A DNA stretch of 64,000 bases from Nematostella vectensis (Eukaryota > Cnidaria > Anthozoa > Actiniaria > Edwardsiidae), in contig NC_064036.1 in assembly GCF_932526225.1 (NCBI RefSeq), forward strand, positions 3,721,501-3,785,500, in the 5' to 3' direction. This document shows positions 10,453-22,687 of the stretch, piece after piece. The position numbers and the translations under genes were made by a program. The notes under the pieces are model-generated. The model did no database searches. It was given only the letters and a program-made list of their open reading frames with translations, and had not been told where the DNA came from. Numbering within the stretch: the stretch's first letter is position 1; each line of letters opens with the position of its first letter.

Positions 10453-13400
10453 ATGGATCTACTTGGTTCTATCCTTAACAGTATGGATGCTCCGCCAAAA
10501 ACGGAGGATTCGAAGGCTAGAGGTAAGAAGCGTCGATCGAAGCTTTCGCGGTTAACGCATGTAGTTTTGTGTGGTGGTATGTTTTGGACTTTATTTAACT
10601 TATTATTCTAGTTTAGATGTCCCAGAGAGATCGCAATGCTTGTCCAAGTGAAGGCGTCTATTACTTTTCAAGTGATTCCTATTCAGGGCAGTGAAAATTG
10701 CAAAATTTAAAAGAGGATGAATTGATAAGTTAGGCCGATGGTTTTACATATTTCATGGAGAAGTTTGAGATTTTGACGCGTTGTACACAAAAATTAAAAA
10801 AATACACCATTACAATGAAAGTTGCTTGATAGGCTCACTATGTTACTGATATCTCAGGGTGTTTAACCCATTACCCCCCCCCCCCCCCCTCCCAAACATA
10901 CACAACAAGATCAAGATACTCAGGCAATTTATTGGAGTTGATTTCATAGATTGAGATCTGGTTACGTTTTAGCCATGATTTATAACAGTTTACGCGATTT
11001 TCCTCCCTAATCTCAATTCACTTCCTCCCAACTCGTAATAAAAAACAACAGGGTAGGAAGGTCCACAGACTGGCAACCACAACTTCCACTCTTCGAGGCA
11101 ACTTTTTTGGCAGAAAACGGACAGCTTTTCCCTTCAAAAGCCTATATGCCATAGAAGAATAATTTCTAAACACATCTTTCAAAGAAAATAATACAAAAGG
11201 CCAGAATTTTTCTGCAATTTTTCACTGCAAAGTCGTTATTTATCGTTCTTCCAGGGTGCTGACAAATGGTTGGTCGGTCCCCTGAGCATGGTCGGGGCCT
11301 GGACACAATACAGAATACAATGGTCTCAGCAGTTGCCATGGCATTGCATTCTTCTTTATTGTGTCCAGGCTACTATGCCACATGCTGATACATGGAATTG
11401 CTTGCTACACAAGAGAAAGAGTCTCAAGCAAGAAACTGACATGACATTTCAGGGCCGTAGCAGGCCTCGAAATATTAGAGGGGAGCACAATACAGAAACA
11501 TTAAGAAAATAATGGGGGGCACAGCCACGCCCCTACTGGTCATTTCCTTATAAGGTTTGATAATATTAGTGGGGGCACGTGTACCCATTAGCCTACAAGC
11601 AAATACATATGCAGGAGTTGCCGTGATCTGCTGCTTAGAAGGGGAAATTTGGTAAAAAAAACTAGCCCCTTTGGATAGAACTTTGGAAAATAACTAAAAT
11701 ACGAAATTTTTTGGTAAATGAAAGACTTTCTGTACACCCATTGCCCCACCCCCTGCTACAGCCCTGTATTTGTGACACTATTCACTTGTCCCAAACCCCA
11801 AGGGTGGAGACAAGTCTTAGAGTAAAAAACGGTCAATTCCCCTACCCCCTCGAGACATATTCTCGTTCGAAAGTGCTCTAAACCCCCACGTTGACCACAC
11901 ACTTTCCCGGGACCAAATGACTAGTGTATTATTGGGATCCTCCAGGTCTATTTCCATCATACAATGTGCACTCCTTGAAGGTTTCGAAGAGAGGGCCAGC
12001 AAACATGCCTCTCCCACAATATTTGACAACTTTTTTCACCGCAAAGCCAAGCAAATTAATTCCAGGTCAAATAGACCCAGAATAGCAGTGTAAACAATTT
12101 TGAGTCAATTTGGTTTCAGGAAAGAAATCATTTAGGGGATATGTGTTGATTCATTTGAAGCCAAACTAGAAAAAAATCCCCATGAATCCAAATTTGCTTG
12201 CAAATATCCATAAGCACAGCACTCAATTATTCCCCAATCCTCAGTCACTCTCCCAATCTGCAAATAGCTGTGGTTTTGGTAAAAAGAAACTGCTGACTAG
12301 CTACAGCAGTGTTTCACTTGAAAGGGCTGCATAAAGCTAAAAATTGGGGGAGGTATCTGCACCCCTGCTGGGTACGAGCCTGGATCTGATCCACAAATTC
12401 AGGTTTTGCTGTGCTGCCTCTAAATTTTTTTATTTAAATTTCAGAAAAAAGAGCAAAACTTGCTAAGCTTCAAAAAGAGGAGAGAAAGAAAAAAGCTGAT
12501 TTTAGAGAAAAAGTAAGTCACATGCTACAGTATTTATCCTTTTCTACACTATTCCTATGCGAGGAATGGATTTGAATTTCCAGCATAACCAAGCATCCAT
12601 CTTTAATGTGAGGAAAAACACTGACAATTAAAAATCAAATTTAAATTGTAGATATTTTTCAAATAATTTATTAAGTAAGTCAGATGAAATTCAATGTACC
12701 TGTTATCTGTCACACAAAGGACGGGGTACTTAGACATTTATATACAAGTGCTCCTCAAGAACCATTCATTGGCATTTCTATTCATCATTTATTATTAGTT
12801 TCTCTATTCTATTCCATTCCCATCTACAATAATCCCAGTGTTTTTCTCATTCTCACAAAAGTTTCTTGTTCTGTTTTAGGTTGAAAAAGACGTAAATAAA
12901 TTTATTAATGATGCAAAGCGAACTAGGCTCAAGTTTCCCCCAATGAACAAAGTCCAGAGGAGTATTGTGTATGTTAAAAGGTTTTTTTCTTCTTTAAATT
13001 TGCATTTGGGTTTTTGAGCTTGAGAGTGCATCGGCTGGGTCAATGTTAAAATATGAGAGGCCTCACCTTCACTTTGTCATTTATATGTCAATGCAAGATC
13101 CTTTTATTTGTCAAAAGGAATACATTTAAAGTATTGAAACATATTTTTTTACACCTTCTACACTATCATGATTTTTGGGGGCTGCTTTTTTTGCCGGAGG
13201 GTACAAAATGCAGGTTGGATGCAGGTTGAGTACAAAATGCAGGTCGGGTTTTTTTTTTGCTTTCTCTATTTCGTTCAATTTCTATGGCTCACAAGATGCG
13301 TTAAAATATTGAATACTCAGATTCATTTTAATTACTAAGCAATCACATGACCGTGGGAATAATACGAATATCTCACCAGCGATTTGCTGCACATTAGCCA

Positions 13401-16195
13401 AACTTGGGTCAAGTAATGTATAACGGTAGATGGACAAGTGACAAAAAGTTATTTAGGTTGTGATGCCACAGATCATGTAACCTTGGAAAAAAATACAAAT
13501 ATCCAGCCAGCGATTTGCTGCACATAAACCAAACTTCGGTTAAGTAAAGTATAACATATAAATTATTATTATTATTGTATGAGCAAGTTTGTATTCAAAT
13601 AACAAGATTGTATTTAATAATAATAGACAAGTACTATAAGATGCTGTTTTAAATCAACTACACTTGGGCTTTATTGACTTTAGCCATTCAATTATAAATG
13701 CATAACTAAAAATAATTATATTACTGTAATAATGAAAATTATTTTTAAAAATTGAATTAACTCCAAAATGTGCGGACTATATCTTTTGAATAAATGGTTC
13801 ACTTTCTAGTATAGAGCCTTTTTCAATCCAATGGACAGCAGGGACGGATCCAGACATTTTCGAAGGTTATATGAATGTTATACATTACTTGACTGAAGTT
13901 TGGTTGATGTGCAGCAAATTGCTGGCGAGATATTCTTATTATTCACATGGCCAAGTGGTCTTTGACGTATATATATATAATGCGTGAGTGCAGGTGTTCA
14001 TATAACAGTGCTCAATACATAGGTGTAGAGCGGGATATATCTTGGTTTGTAGGAAAAAAACACGCGAACTACCGTTTCATTTCTACAAGCCTGTTTCGTG
14101 GTTGCCCACGTCGACGTGACAATGGGAAGCTACGACGGCGCTGAAACATGCGAACTTGTAGGCAACTTCCTCCTCTCCCAACTCCAAGACCTTAACATGA
14201 ACGTAGGACTCTACCGCGACGACGGACTAGCCATCACAAGCGCCACACCTAAAAACACAGAAAATATCAAGAAAGAACTATGCCGCATCTTCAACAACAA
14301 CGGATTGCGAATTACCATAGAAGCCAACAAGCGAGTAGTCAACTTCCTAGATGTCACATTCGACCTGAACCGCAACACCTACCAGCCTTTCACCAAACCG
14401 AACGCCCCACTACAGTACGTCCACCGCGATAGCAACCACCCACCTACCATCACAAAGAATGTCCCTGCCAGTATCAACAAACGCTTATCTACACTATCAT
14501 CAGACAAAGAAACCTTCGGCCAAGCCGCCCCGCCATACCAAAAAGCACTCGACGAAAGTGGATATAACTACACGCTGCACTACGAACCAAACACCACAAG
14601 CAAAGACAAGAACCGCCAGCGCAACAACATCATCTGGTACAACCCCCCTTTTAGCAAGAACACAAGCACCAACATTGGCCACAGATTCCACTCACTCATA
14701 GACAAGCACTTCCCTAAAGACCACAAACTCAGAAAAATCTTCAACCGGAACACAATCAAAATCAGTTATAGCTGCATGAGCAACACCAAGCAGATAATTG
14801 ACAGCCACAACATACGCATAATCGCCTCATCAATAACAACCGAAGACGCCCCTACCTCCCTCGCCACCGCCAATAACAAAACATGCAACTGCAGACGAAA
14901 GAACGCGTGCCCCCTTGACTGAAACTGCCTCCAATCATCTGTTATCTACCAAGCTACTGTAAAAAGAAAGGACAACAACACCTCCAAACCTACATAGGAC
15001 TAACCGAGAATGAATTCAAGACAAGATATATAAACTGTTGAGTATGTAGGAAGGTGTTAATGAACCTTTATTTAGCATATAATCAACGAGCCTATTCATA
15101 CAACTGGAGAACACTCTGGCCGGCTGAGTAACCGCGCTTCCGCACAGGGTACCCAACGTGTGTACACAACATATATAACATTTCCCCCTCTTCTAAGGAA
15201 GCTGTGGGGTCGGGGGTAGCCTAACTAACGACGTAACGTGTCTGATTATAAGTTCAGCCTGTCTGGCGCTATGCCCTTGTTCGCGCGTGACGATCTCCTA
15301 GGCATGTCCGGCTCTCCCGCATCCTCGGGAACTTCCTCACTGATCGTCGGTGGATTTTGCTGTCTTGTTGTTTGAGGGGGATTTAATGTTTCTGTAGCGT
15401 CGCCATCTTCCTCTGTGCAGCTGAGTGGCTCAGCTGCTGGCGTGGTCATCGGAAGTAGCTGGTGATCTCGGTGAGACATGCTATCTTGATAAGGAGGTGC
15501 AGTTCTTTCGCAGAGCTGGTCTGCATGACGTCGAACGTGTTGTTGGGGGAACTTGTCTGGCTGTACTTCGTACATCACATTCCCGATCTTTGTTGTTACG
15601 CACCCTGGGGACCACTTCCCCCCAGAGACGCTGAAGTCTCAATACCATACCTTGTGGCCAATGGTAAAGCATCGTGACGGTTGTGATTTTGCAGGTGCCG
15701 TCTTAGGAGATGCTGGTCTGTATGGTGACAACAAATCTAAACGTGTGCGCAGGTTTCTTCCCAACATCAGTTTGGCCGGTGTTTGCTGGGTAGTTGCATT
15801 AGAGGTGTTGCGCTGTTTCAAGAGGAAGTCTGCAATGATCTGCGATGGAGGACCCTGCCCGGCTTCGTATGCCAACTTGAAGGTTTGGACGAATCTTTCA
15901 GCCTGGCCGTTGCTCTTTGGGTGGTACGGTGCTGTAGTGGTGTGTTTAATGCCATTCTGCTTCATGAACTTGTCAAAAGCTTCTTCGCCCTATTTTCATG
16001 TTAATTTTATACATAGATAGTATATAAGTGATGGTAGTAATATATTCTTAATAAATCTCCTGATGAGTGGGCAACCACGAAACAGGCTTGTAGAGATGAA
16101 ACGGTAGTTCGCGTGTTTTTTTTCCTACAAACCAAAATATATCCCGCTCTACACCTATCTATTGAGCACTGTTATATGAACGCCTGCACTCATGC

Positions 16196-16238
<43 letters not shown>

Positions 16239-18738
16239 AGTTTCTAATATTGTACCTAACCACTGTCATTTATTTACGATACACTTTTTCAACAGCCATG
16301 ATGTTGCTGAGATAGGTGGTCTGACAACCTTTTCATTTGGTGAAGATGAAGTTGACAGATATGTCATGCTCTTTAAAAAGGTGTGTGATATACTTTATAT
16401 TGATAAATTGAAGTGTTCAGTTCTGGTGTTCTGTATATTAACAAGTCTATGTCTCACAGGAATCCCCTCCACCTGATGAGGAGCTGGAGGCCTACAGAAA
16501 TGGAGAGGTGTTGTATGTTGTCTTAGGAATGTTACATATGAACCATCTTATGCACATATCAATGTCAGCTCAAACCTCAGGCTTGCCTTGGGCCTGTCAA
16601 CACTGGGCACTAAAATAAGTGCCAACATGTAGTTGCAAATTTTCAATAAAGTTGTTTTTTGGAAAGTGAATGCTATTTGTAAAAAGAATAAAATTTTAGG
16701 CTGAACATAAGTTGATGTTATTAGATCAGATCTTTATGAGTTCCCCTTTCCAAGAAAAAAATAGGAAAAGGGAGATATGTAGTGGACTAGACATGGATTT
16801 TGCTGCAATGCATCATTTGGTCAGTGCTTGAAAATTCTGGGTTCTCTTTGCAATGAAAGCACTGCTCTTTTGCCCTTGAGCTCTTATATCAACATATTTT
16901 TGTTTGTTTTCTGCTTATGGCATTATATTTGTCGGTGCTGCTCTGTTACTGCACTGTTTCTACTCATGGCAGTATATATTTGTCTTTAGCTGTTTTGGGA
17001 CTGCCCTATCTTTTTTCTAGGCATTATTTTGTCTGTGCAGTTTTTTGACAATTTCTAGCTCATGGTAATATTATTGATTTTGCAATGTTTCTAGGAGTAT
17101 GATCCAGAGGTGGCTAAGAAGAAGAAGAAAGCCCAGGTAAATATTTAGTTTCTGTTGGGATTGCTGCTTGTGTGCGTGTGTGTGTGAATGGGGGGATTTT
17201 TCTTACATATAGTGCATTGAGCTCAATTGTACTACTTTATTCTGTGAGGTAGGAGAAGTTTTTAGTAACCCTCAGAACAATTTTCTAATGAATTGGAACC
17301 TTGATAAAACGATTTGCTAACATGAACTACTAAAGGGGTTCCATTATACACCGTGAATTTATGAACTCTGAGAAAAAATGCTTTATTTGGTTTATTTGTT
17401 AAAACAGGTCTCAAGTTTACAAACATCTGAGGAAAGTGCTACCAATATGTTTGCATCAGGTGCGCCGTATTGGCCTGCTAGCAAAGCCCCCAAAGGTCCT
17501 GGGACTTCTGCTGGTACATTCTATAAGGACAAATACAAGCATTTGCTAGGTGAATCAAGTGGAAAGGCCGCTGCTACCACTACCAAGAGTAACACATCTT
17601 ATGGAGTAGGTCAGTACTCACTGCTTTGATTTCATTTATGAATGGTAAAGTGCAAATAAAAGTTATGATAATGTGTTCCATATTAATATACAGTAGCAAA
17701 AATTAGCACAAAGAGACATAATAGAATCCACTTCGCAAGTGACTGATCAAATTGTGAGAATAGAATGTGCACTGTTTAATGCAGTTTGTAATCTGAAGGG
17801 TTTGTATGTAGTTATGAATTCTACTGGTACCTAAAAAGAAAAGTGTCACTGAGCAATGTTTAACTCTTTGACCCTGAAAAAATGGAGATATGAGGAAACT
17901 GAATTTGCTTCACTTGTAAAAAACATTGAGGGATGGGGTAGAGCTGAGGTCACAGGGATCAATCTACCTCTCTCCACCCTTCTGATTTAGGTTGCAGATA
18001 TAGTTTTGTATCTTATTTTTAGGCATGAGTAGACAACAGTCTTTTATTTGCCCCAAGCTTACAAAAATACTCTAAAATCAAATAACAAAATAACTGTTTA
18101 AGGGGTACTGGCATACTGTAAGTGAAATAACTGAAGGGTTATCAAGAACAGATTTCAAAATAAGTGCATTATGCAGTAGGTCAGGACACACACAGATTAA
18201 ACAAAACAAAAAGTATAAAGTGGAAGTTTATATACAATAATGGTATTTGAGCATCAAAACTGTTCCAAGAAATTATATTTTAGTTTCCCTTAACAGGGAA
18301 ATAAGAATCCTTTATCATCTAAGCATTTTCATGTGATGGGACCTTGAAAACAAATACAAAAAATTCCATAATTAGTTCTAGCTTTTGGAAGATAATAAAA
18401 GGTCTAGTGTTGTAGCCATGCACCTTAAAGAAGTTTCATGAGGCTATTAGCAATAAGTCCTTGTGGTATTTATACATCAGAATTGCAATATGTAACATAA
18501 CAAGATCAAAGAATTTAGAAAGATTTTAAGTGAATTTTGAACAAAGGGCTTGAGGAATGGTCAAGTATAGAAAAAGTTATAATACATGTACTTGTCTTTA
18601 CCTTTTCTTTCAGTTCCAAGCGAGAATAAACGTGACCTACGTTCTATTGAGGAGACCCTCAATGACATAAGAAAACGCAAACGGCATAGGCCTAATGAAG
18701 ATGGTGAAGGCCAACCAGAGGACCCTGGACAAAAATGA
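10453..18738 (+). CDS. SPAG7: SPAG7, R3H domain protein, complete
   Basis: Conserved animal protein with an R3H single-strand nucleic-acid-binding domain; its biochemical role is poorly known. Eight exons: 10453-10522, 12445-12512, 12880-12968, 16296-16380, 16460-16507, 17095-17136, 17408-17609 and 18614-18738, total 729 nt and 242 residues (human about 227). The start [16 protein letters not shown] matches the family start. A basic coiled stretch follows ([17 protein letters not shown]). The R3H domain covers roughly residues 46-105, with the R-x3-H core in RSIVHDVAE and then [17 protein letters not shown]. Later segments [30 protein letters not shown] and [17 protein letters not shown] all match the family. 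Intron 3 (3.3 kb) holds nested retroelements. Confidence 0.95.
11450..11766. mobile_element. MITE with CAGGG...CCCTG ends
   Basis: The left end CAGGGCCGTAGCAGG (from 11450) is matched by the inverted right end CCTGCTACAGCCCTG (to 11766). Flanks are CATTT and TATTT, an imperfect 5-bp target duplication. It lies in SPAG7 intron 1 and resembles the element at 5484-5836 in its ends. Confidence 0.7.
13349..13957. repeat. Three copies of an ~85-bp repeat, two direct and one inverted
   Basis: Copies near 13344-13429 and 13467-13556 are direct, each containing AGCGATTTGCTGCACAT and CCAAACTT. A third near 13873-13951 is inverted (ATGTGCAGCAAATTGCTGG). The outer pair could be the inverted ends of a MITE of about 600 bp, with the middle copy a partial duplication. 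Inside SPAG7 intron 3. Confidence 0.75.
14098..15032 (+). pseudogene. Reverse transcriptase and GIY-YIG remnant of the Penelope-like element
   Basis: The frame open at 14098-14922 has no ATG at its left edge and starts directly after the inverted repeat, so fingers and most of the palm are missing. Visible parts: [14 protein letters not shown], the YRDD catalytic box, [37 protein letters not shown], the thumb-side [17 protein letters not shown], and a [12 protein letters not shown] cysteine cluster. A TGA at 14920 interrupts the reading where related proteins continue with NCL; a second break near 14995 shifts the frame before the GIY-YIG start. Not able to encode an active protein. Confidence 0.75.
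15036..15180 (-). repeat. 3' LTR of the gypsy remnant
   Basis: On the minus strand it opens with TGTTATATATGTTGTG and closes with CTACATACTCAACA, so it has the TG...CA ends of an LTR. It is 145 bp and abuts the polypurine tract exactly. No second LTR is present. Confidence 0.8.
15036..15990 (-). mobile_element. Ty3/gypsy LTR-retrotransposon 3' remnant
   Basis: Minus-strand integrase C-terminal part: [20 protein letters not shown] and [20 protein letters not shown], then a chromodomain-side region broken by frame changes (15246-15672), ending in a [18 protein letters not shown] tail. Then comes a purine tract (reverse strand of TTTCCCCCTCTTC, 15181-15193) and the LTR at 15180-15036. The 5' part is missing. 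It is inserted within the Penelope-like element. Confidence 0.82.
16199..16236. repeat. (TA)n microsatellite
   Basis: About 18 TA units at the outer edge of the right inverted repeat of the Penelope-like element; a shorter AT tract sits at the outer edge of the left arm. Confidence 0.95.
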
Positions 18739-19085
18739 GTTTTGTGGGTCCTAGTACTGGTATCATCCCGTAGCTGGGTTGTATATTATGTAAGCCAAGA
18801 CATTCAACAAGTTCTCTACCAAAGGTTGTGATCGGGAAGGACTCATATTTTAGATTTTCACTGTGATGTTTGACTGTGCAGTAGCAAAAATGGACTACTG
18901 GATGGTTTAACTGCTCGCCTGCTTTGTTATACTAGCTTGGTCAGAGAGCTCTGGAATATGTTACGAATATACAAAGAACCAAATTTCTACTGCACTCCTT
19001 ATATAACTATAAGAGGAAGTTTCCAGTAATCGTATTATGAATTTTCAAATTGTAAAAAAAATATCAGCTTCACAAAAGGCGGGCG

Positions 19086-19116
<31 letters not shown>

Positions 19117-21682
19117 TTTCATCTGTGTGCACCCTTACCCCTCTTATTAAAGTTTTAATAATACGTATGGAAGCTAAAAGCTCAAAATCCCCCCCCCCCC
19201 CCCCCCCCCCCCCGCCGGTGGCCCACATATGTTTTATATATTGGTGCCCAGTACACAAATCTGGATTCGCCCTTGTCGGCGAATGTATACCTACGAAATT
19301 CAAATGCAATCAGTTCCGTATCTTATATAAAAGGCCCGAAGACAATAAATTTTTCTCTGTATGTTTTTGATTGATTGAAGAATCTTTTGATGGCAAAACA
19401 TGTTGGCGACTTGGATGTGAGAGGAGAGGGTGGGCTTGCTACTCGCTATGAAGCCTAGCTTTACGTCTTCCCTTCCCTCCATTTTTGTTCCCCTCATTCC
19501 TTCTGAGCATTTTGTGTACGTGCACACTCATCAGCTGGCAGACTATTCCGTGGGACCCTGTCGCTACTTGCGTTTGGTGGGGTGTTTTCATAAAAAAAAA
19601 ACAAGGTCATAGTCAAGACAGGCATATTGAATAGAGCGTGAGATTGTCTGGCCTGTCTCATAAAATCCACCAAACGCAAATCGCTTCTACAGTACATAGG
19701 TGTTTCAGCTCTCTTGTTCAAGAGATTTCAATTCCGCTCAGTAGGCAGTAAAGACCATCAGGGAAAACAAATGTAGTTCTCTTTGCCAGATGATGTTTTT
19801 GGTCTTGAAGCAAGAACAGTTTGTTTCGTGAGTTATCGGCTATACACGTAGGCTAGAAATAATCTTCCAAAATTATTATTGTTATATTACTGTCAAAACG
19901 TTTTCCTTTTTGTTTTATGTAATTATAGTTTATTATTTTACACTGTATCCAATTTAAGTTATATCAGTATACTATTGATACTTTTAATCTAAGACTTGGT
20001 CCATCTTTATCATATAAGTATTTTAACAGCTGCCACATTTGTTCCACAGTCTTCTCCATTATAACTCAATCCATTCAACATCTCGATCATTTGATAACAC
20101 TGACTCTAATGGATATGATGACACCTTTAATCGAGCTGTTAACTATTCGATATCGATTGGTTTCTTTCATTTTATCACATTCAATCGATATTTATTTAGG
20201 GGACTTATTAGATGCTCACATGAACAGTCATAGTCAAACTTGAAAATATTTCTGTGTGTGTTATTGTATTACTTAGAACCCTTATTGAACTCTAAAATGC
20301 ATCGCTCCCGATGTCGTACCCACAAGTTGTTACATGAAAGCATAGTGTAAGCCATGCATAATACATATTACCGATGGATATTGTTTTAAGCAAGTCCGAG
20401 AAAGCCTTGACGTGCCATTAATAATAATACTGGATCCTATAAATTATGGATACAAGTGGTTACCCGTGAAATATTCACGAAACGCAATTCTTTGTTGTAC
20501 AAAACTCTTTTAGGTATATTTCAATCCTTCAGTGTATTGGGCTTCCTTGTGCTTTAGGGGAATAGCATGCTTCGTCGTAAACATTAATTAAACAAATGCC
20601 TCCCTTTTGAGTCCCCAATAAATTTATCCGCCCGTATTTTAGTATTCCACCTTTTCCTATATGCTATACTTCTTCTTTATGCGCATTATATGTCTTTTGT
20701 CGTCTAGTCTTTTCGAGTTGTCGCATGGCTGAAATACTTGTCAACTCTCTGCGATTGTCCATTATTGACTGTCAGCTTTTGTTCTTAGCTCGTAATACTC
20801 GATGGCATGTCCATTAAACTGGCCCCCTATCAGTTAATATATTAATCAGTCTCGCTTTTGTGCCAATAATCCCAGTAACATTACCTAATACGTGAAAATG
20901 AGGGGTTGTTTGCTGTTCAGCTTTATGGGCATGTGAGAAGTTAATCACATCTTTTGTTAAATAGGACTGAGGAGAACGCAAATACACCAAAATAAAGGAC
21001 CTCTAGTCGTCGGCTATCTTATTTTGTTAGAAATAGGGAATAATATATGCGTTTAGTTCCCTTCACATTTCTATTTCGTCGCGATTTGGAATATTTGCAT
21101 ATTCCCTGACATCATATTTTCGCGGTAATAATTGTTTCACCTTTCTTAGCCTAAGGCTAAATTTTCTTTCTTCAAAAAAGAACATATTATTATTAGTTCT
21201 TTTTACACAACTATAGGCTTTTATAGAGTGGCCAAAGCTCTAGCACAATCGATTCAAATTTTTATTTTTCGGTGAAGTTAGGGTTAAGATTTCCTAGTAA
21301 ATACCCTTTTACTATAACTATCACGTTCAATTTCTTACTCAAACAAATAATCGGTTATTTGAAGTTCCAATGTGCTATTGATCAAACAGGTTTTTCTGAA
21401 TAGATAATAGCGAAGCCAATTGGTAACCGGCAGTTGTTTGCGTATGATAGCCGATTGCTGAAAGCACATTGCGATTAGGGTCACACAGGGATATCTACCG
21501 GTGAGACTAAACTGGTTGTACTCGCACCATGCCTCGTTCCTGATCGGGTGTCGGAGATTTTAATCTATCTTTGTAACTGAGCTACAAATTGCCTCCGGAA
21601 AAACTTCCTCTCAGAGGGGAATTAACATATAGTATAACACGATGGACAACATAAACGGTTAGTAGTACATTTAGTGTCCGAC
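18739..21682. other. Spacer between SPAG7 and the first motif gene
   Basis: No exon recognised. It holds the SPAG7 3' flank, a G run at about 19087-19114 and a C run at about 19191-19213 facing each other across 80 bp, and a short inverted repeat (TGCGTTTGGTGG near 19568 and CCACCAAACGCA near 19667) around a poly-A stretch. Confidence 0.5.
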
Positions 21683-22687
21683 ATGGACAAGCCAAGAAAG
21701 CTTTCTCAGGCGAGGAAGACGAACTCACAAAGCGCAATAATTCAGGTTGAGCCAAAAGGGACTCCTTCATTCAGGGATGTTGCCCGACAGGTTTTGATCG
21801 CGAATTCATTCACGAGGCGGAAGACACCGTCAACGACATCCTCGCTAGCATCAAGTAAACGAAACAATGGGAAGGAAAAGACCAACGAAGTTATACGGCC
21901 ACCGAGTGTTAAAAGACGAGGGACACCTGAAATTTTTCCCATGTCTTCCGAAATGAAAAAGACATTATTGCTACTTGGCAAAATGGACTTGTTACCAGAA
22001 GAGGAAGAAAAGAAACATAAAAGTGCGACCACTAAATTTAGGCAAAAGACTAGAATGCGCGTAATAAATCCTCAACGATTTATACGGAGCATGAAAAGCA
22101 GTGACAACAACAATAATGCAGTGACTCGAAATTCGAGCGAAAAAATCGAAGAAGAGTCCGAGAATTTTCAAAATACATCGCTCAAAAGTGATGCTTTTGT
22201 AAAAGCCGAGCTGGCATTATCTGGGGAAAAGTCTGTGGATATTTCAGTGGATATTACGTTGGATAGTATTGATGTAGACGATGGGGATATTGAGGTCGGC
22301 GATAATTCTTCGAAGCAGATGGAAAAGCGATCAGTTAGTCCGACCCCAAGAGTAGCTCTTTCCCGCGCCAACAGCACTCAAATTGCAGATAGTTATCGTA
22401 GACCCACAGCGCACAGCCTCGCAAAAACTTATCCTTCAACTAGGAATCACAAACCTAACATTCGAGATGTGGCCCTAAAACTAACTAAAGGGTCAAGCCA
22501 CCCGGCTTTTGAACGGAAAAGAATACATCCACAAAAAAGCATGGAATTAACGCAAGAAAACATGAAACATTCAAATGCAATAAATCACTGGCTCAGTGTG
22601 GAGGAGTTGACGAACGACATACAAGATCGGTGTTCTCGGTGGTTTGAATTCAGAAAAAGGTTACTTGAGCAAAGTGATTCTATCTAA
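21683..22687 (+). CDS. Unrecognised intronless gene A with PMSxEMKK motif
   Basis: Continuous 334-codon frame from the ATG at 21683; the frame is open slightly earlier but from a GTG. No known domain recognised. It is polar, basic and largely disordered (runs of Ser, Asn, Glu), with two related motifs, PSFRDVARQVL near residue 28 and PNIRDVALKLT near residue 262, and a helical C-terminus (WLSVEELTNDIQDRCSRWF). Around residue 86 it carries PMSSEMKKTLLLL followed by DLLPEEEE, which recurs in gene B (28103-27375). An AATAAA at 22938 could be its polyadenylation signal. Function unknown; nuclear or cytoskeletal roles would be guesses. Confidence 0.65.
   Translation: MDKPRKLSQARKTNSQSAIIQVEPKGTPSFRDVARQVLIANSFTRRKTPSTTSSLASSKRNNGKEKTNEVIRPPSVKRRGTPEIFPMSSEMKKTLLLLGKMDLLPEEEEKKHKSATTKFRQKTRMRVINPQRFIRSMKSSDNNNNAVTRNSSEKIEEESENFQNTSLKSDAFVKAELALSGEKSVDISVDITLDSIDVDDGDIEVGDNSSKQMEKRSVSPTPRVALSRANSTQIADSYRRPTAHSLAKTYPSTRNHKPNIRDVALKLTKGSSHPAFERKRIHPQKSMELTQENMKHSNAINHWLSVEELTNDIQDRCSRWFEFRKRLLEQSDSI

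Larger units (their letters stand above)
13969..16236 (+). mobile_element. Penelope-like retroelement with inverted terminal repeats
   Basis: Terminal arms of about 130-140 bp, 13969-14108 and 16068-16236, are inverted copies of each other, each bordered outside by an AT dinucleotide tract. Between them is a plus-strand reverse-transcriptase coding region with the YRDDGLAI palm motif and a downstream [12 protein letters not shown] segment typical of GIY-YIG endonucleases. RT plus GIY-YIG is the Penelope-like pattern, and inverted pseudo-LTRs are known in that class. A Ty3/gypsy remnant is nested at 15036-15990. The whole lies in SPAG7 intron 3 in the sense orientation. Confidence 0.72.

Noticed and set aside
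15425-16020. Plus-strand ORFs over the gypsy remnant
   Set aside because: Antisense shadows of the integrase and C-terminal coding frames.
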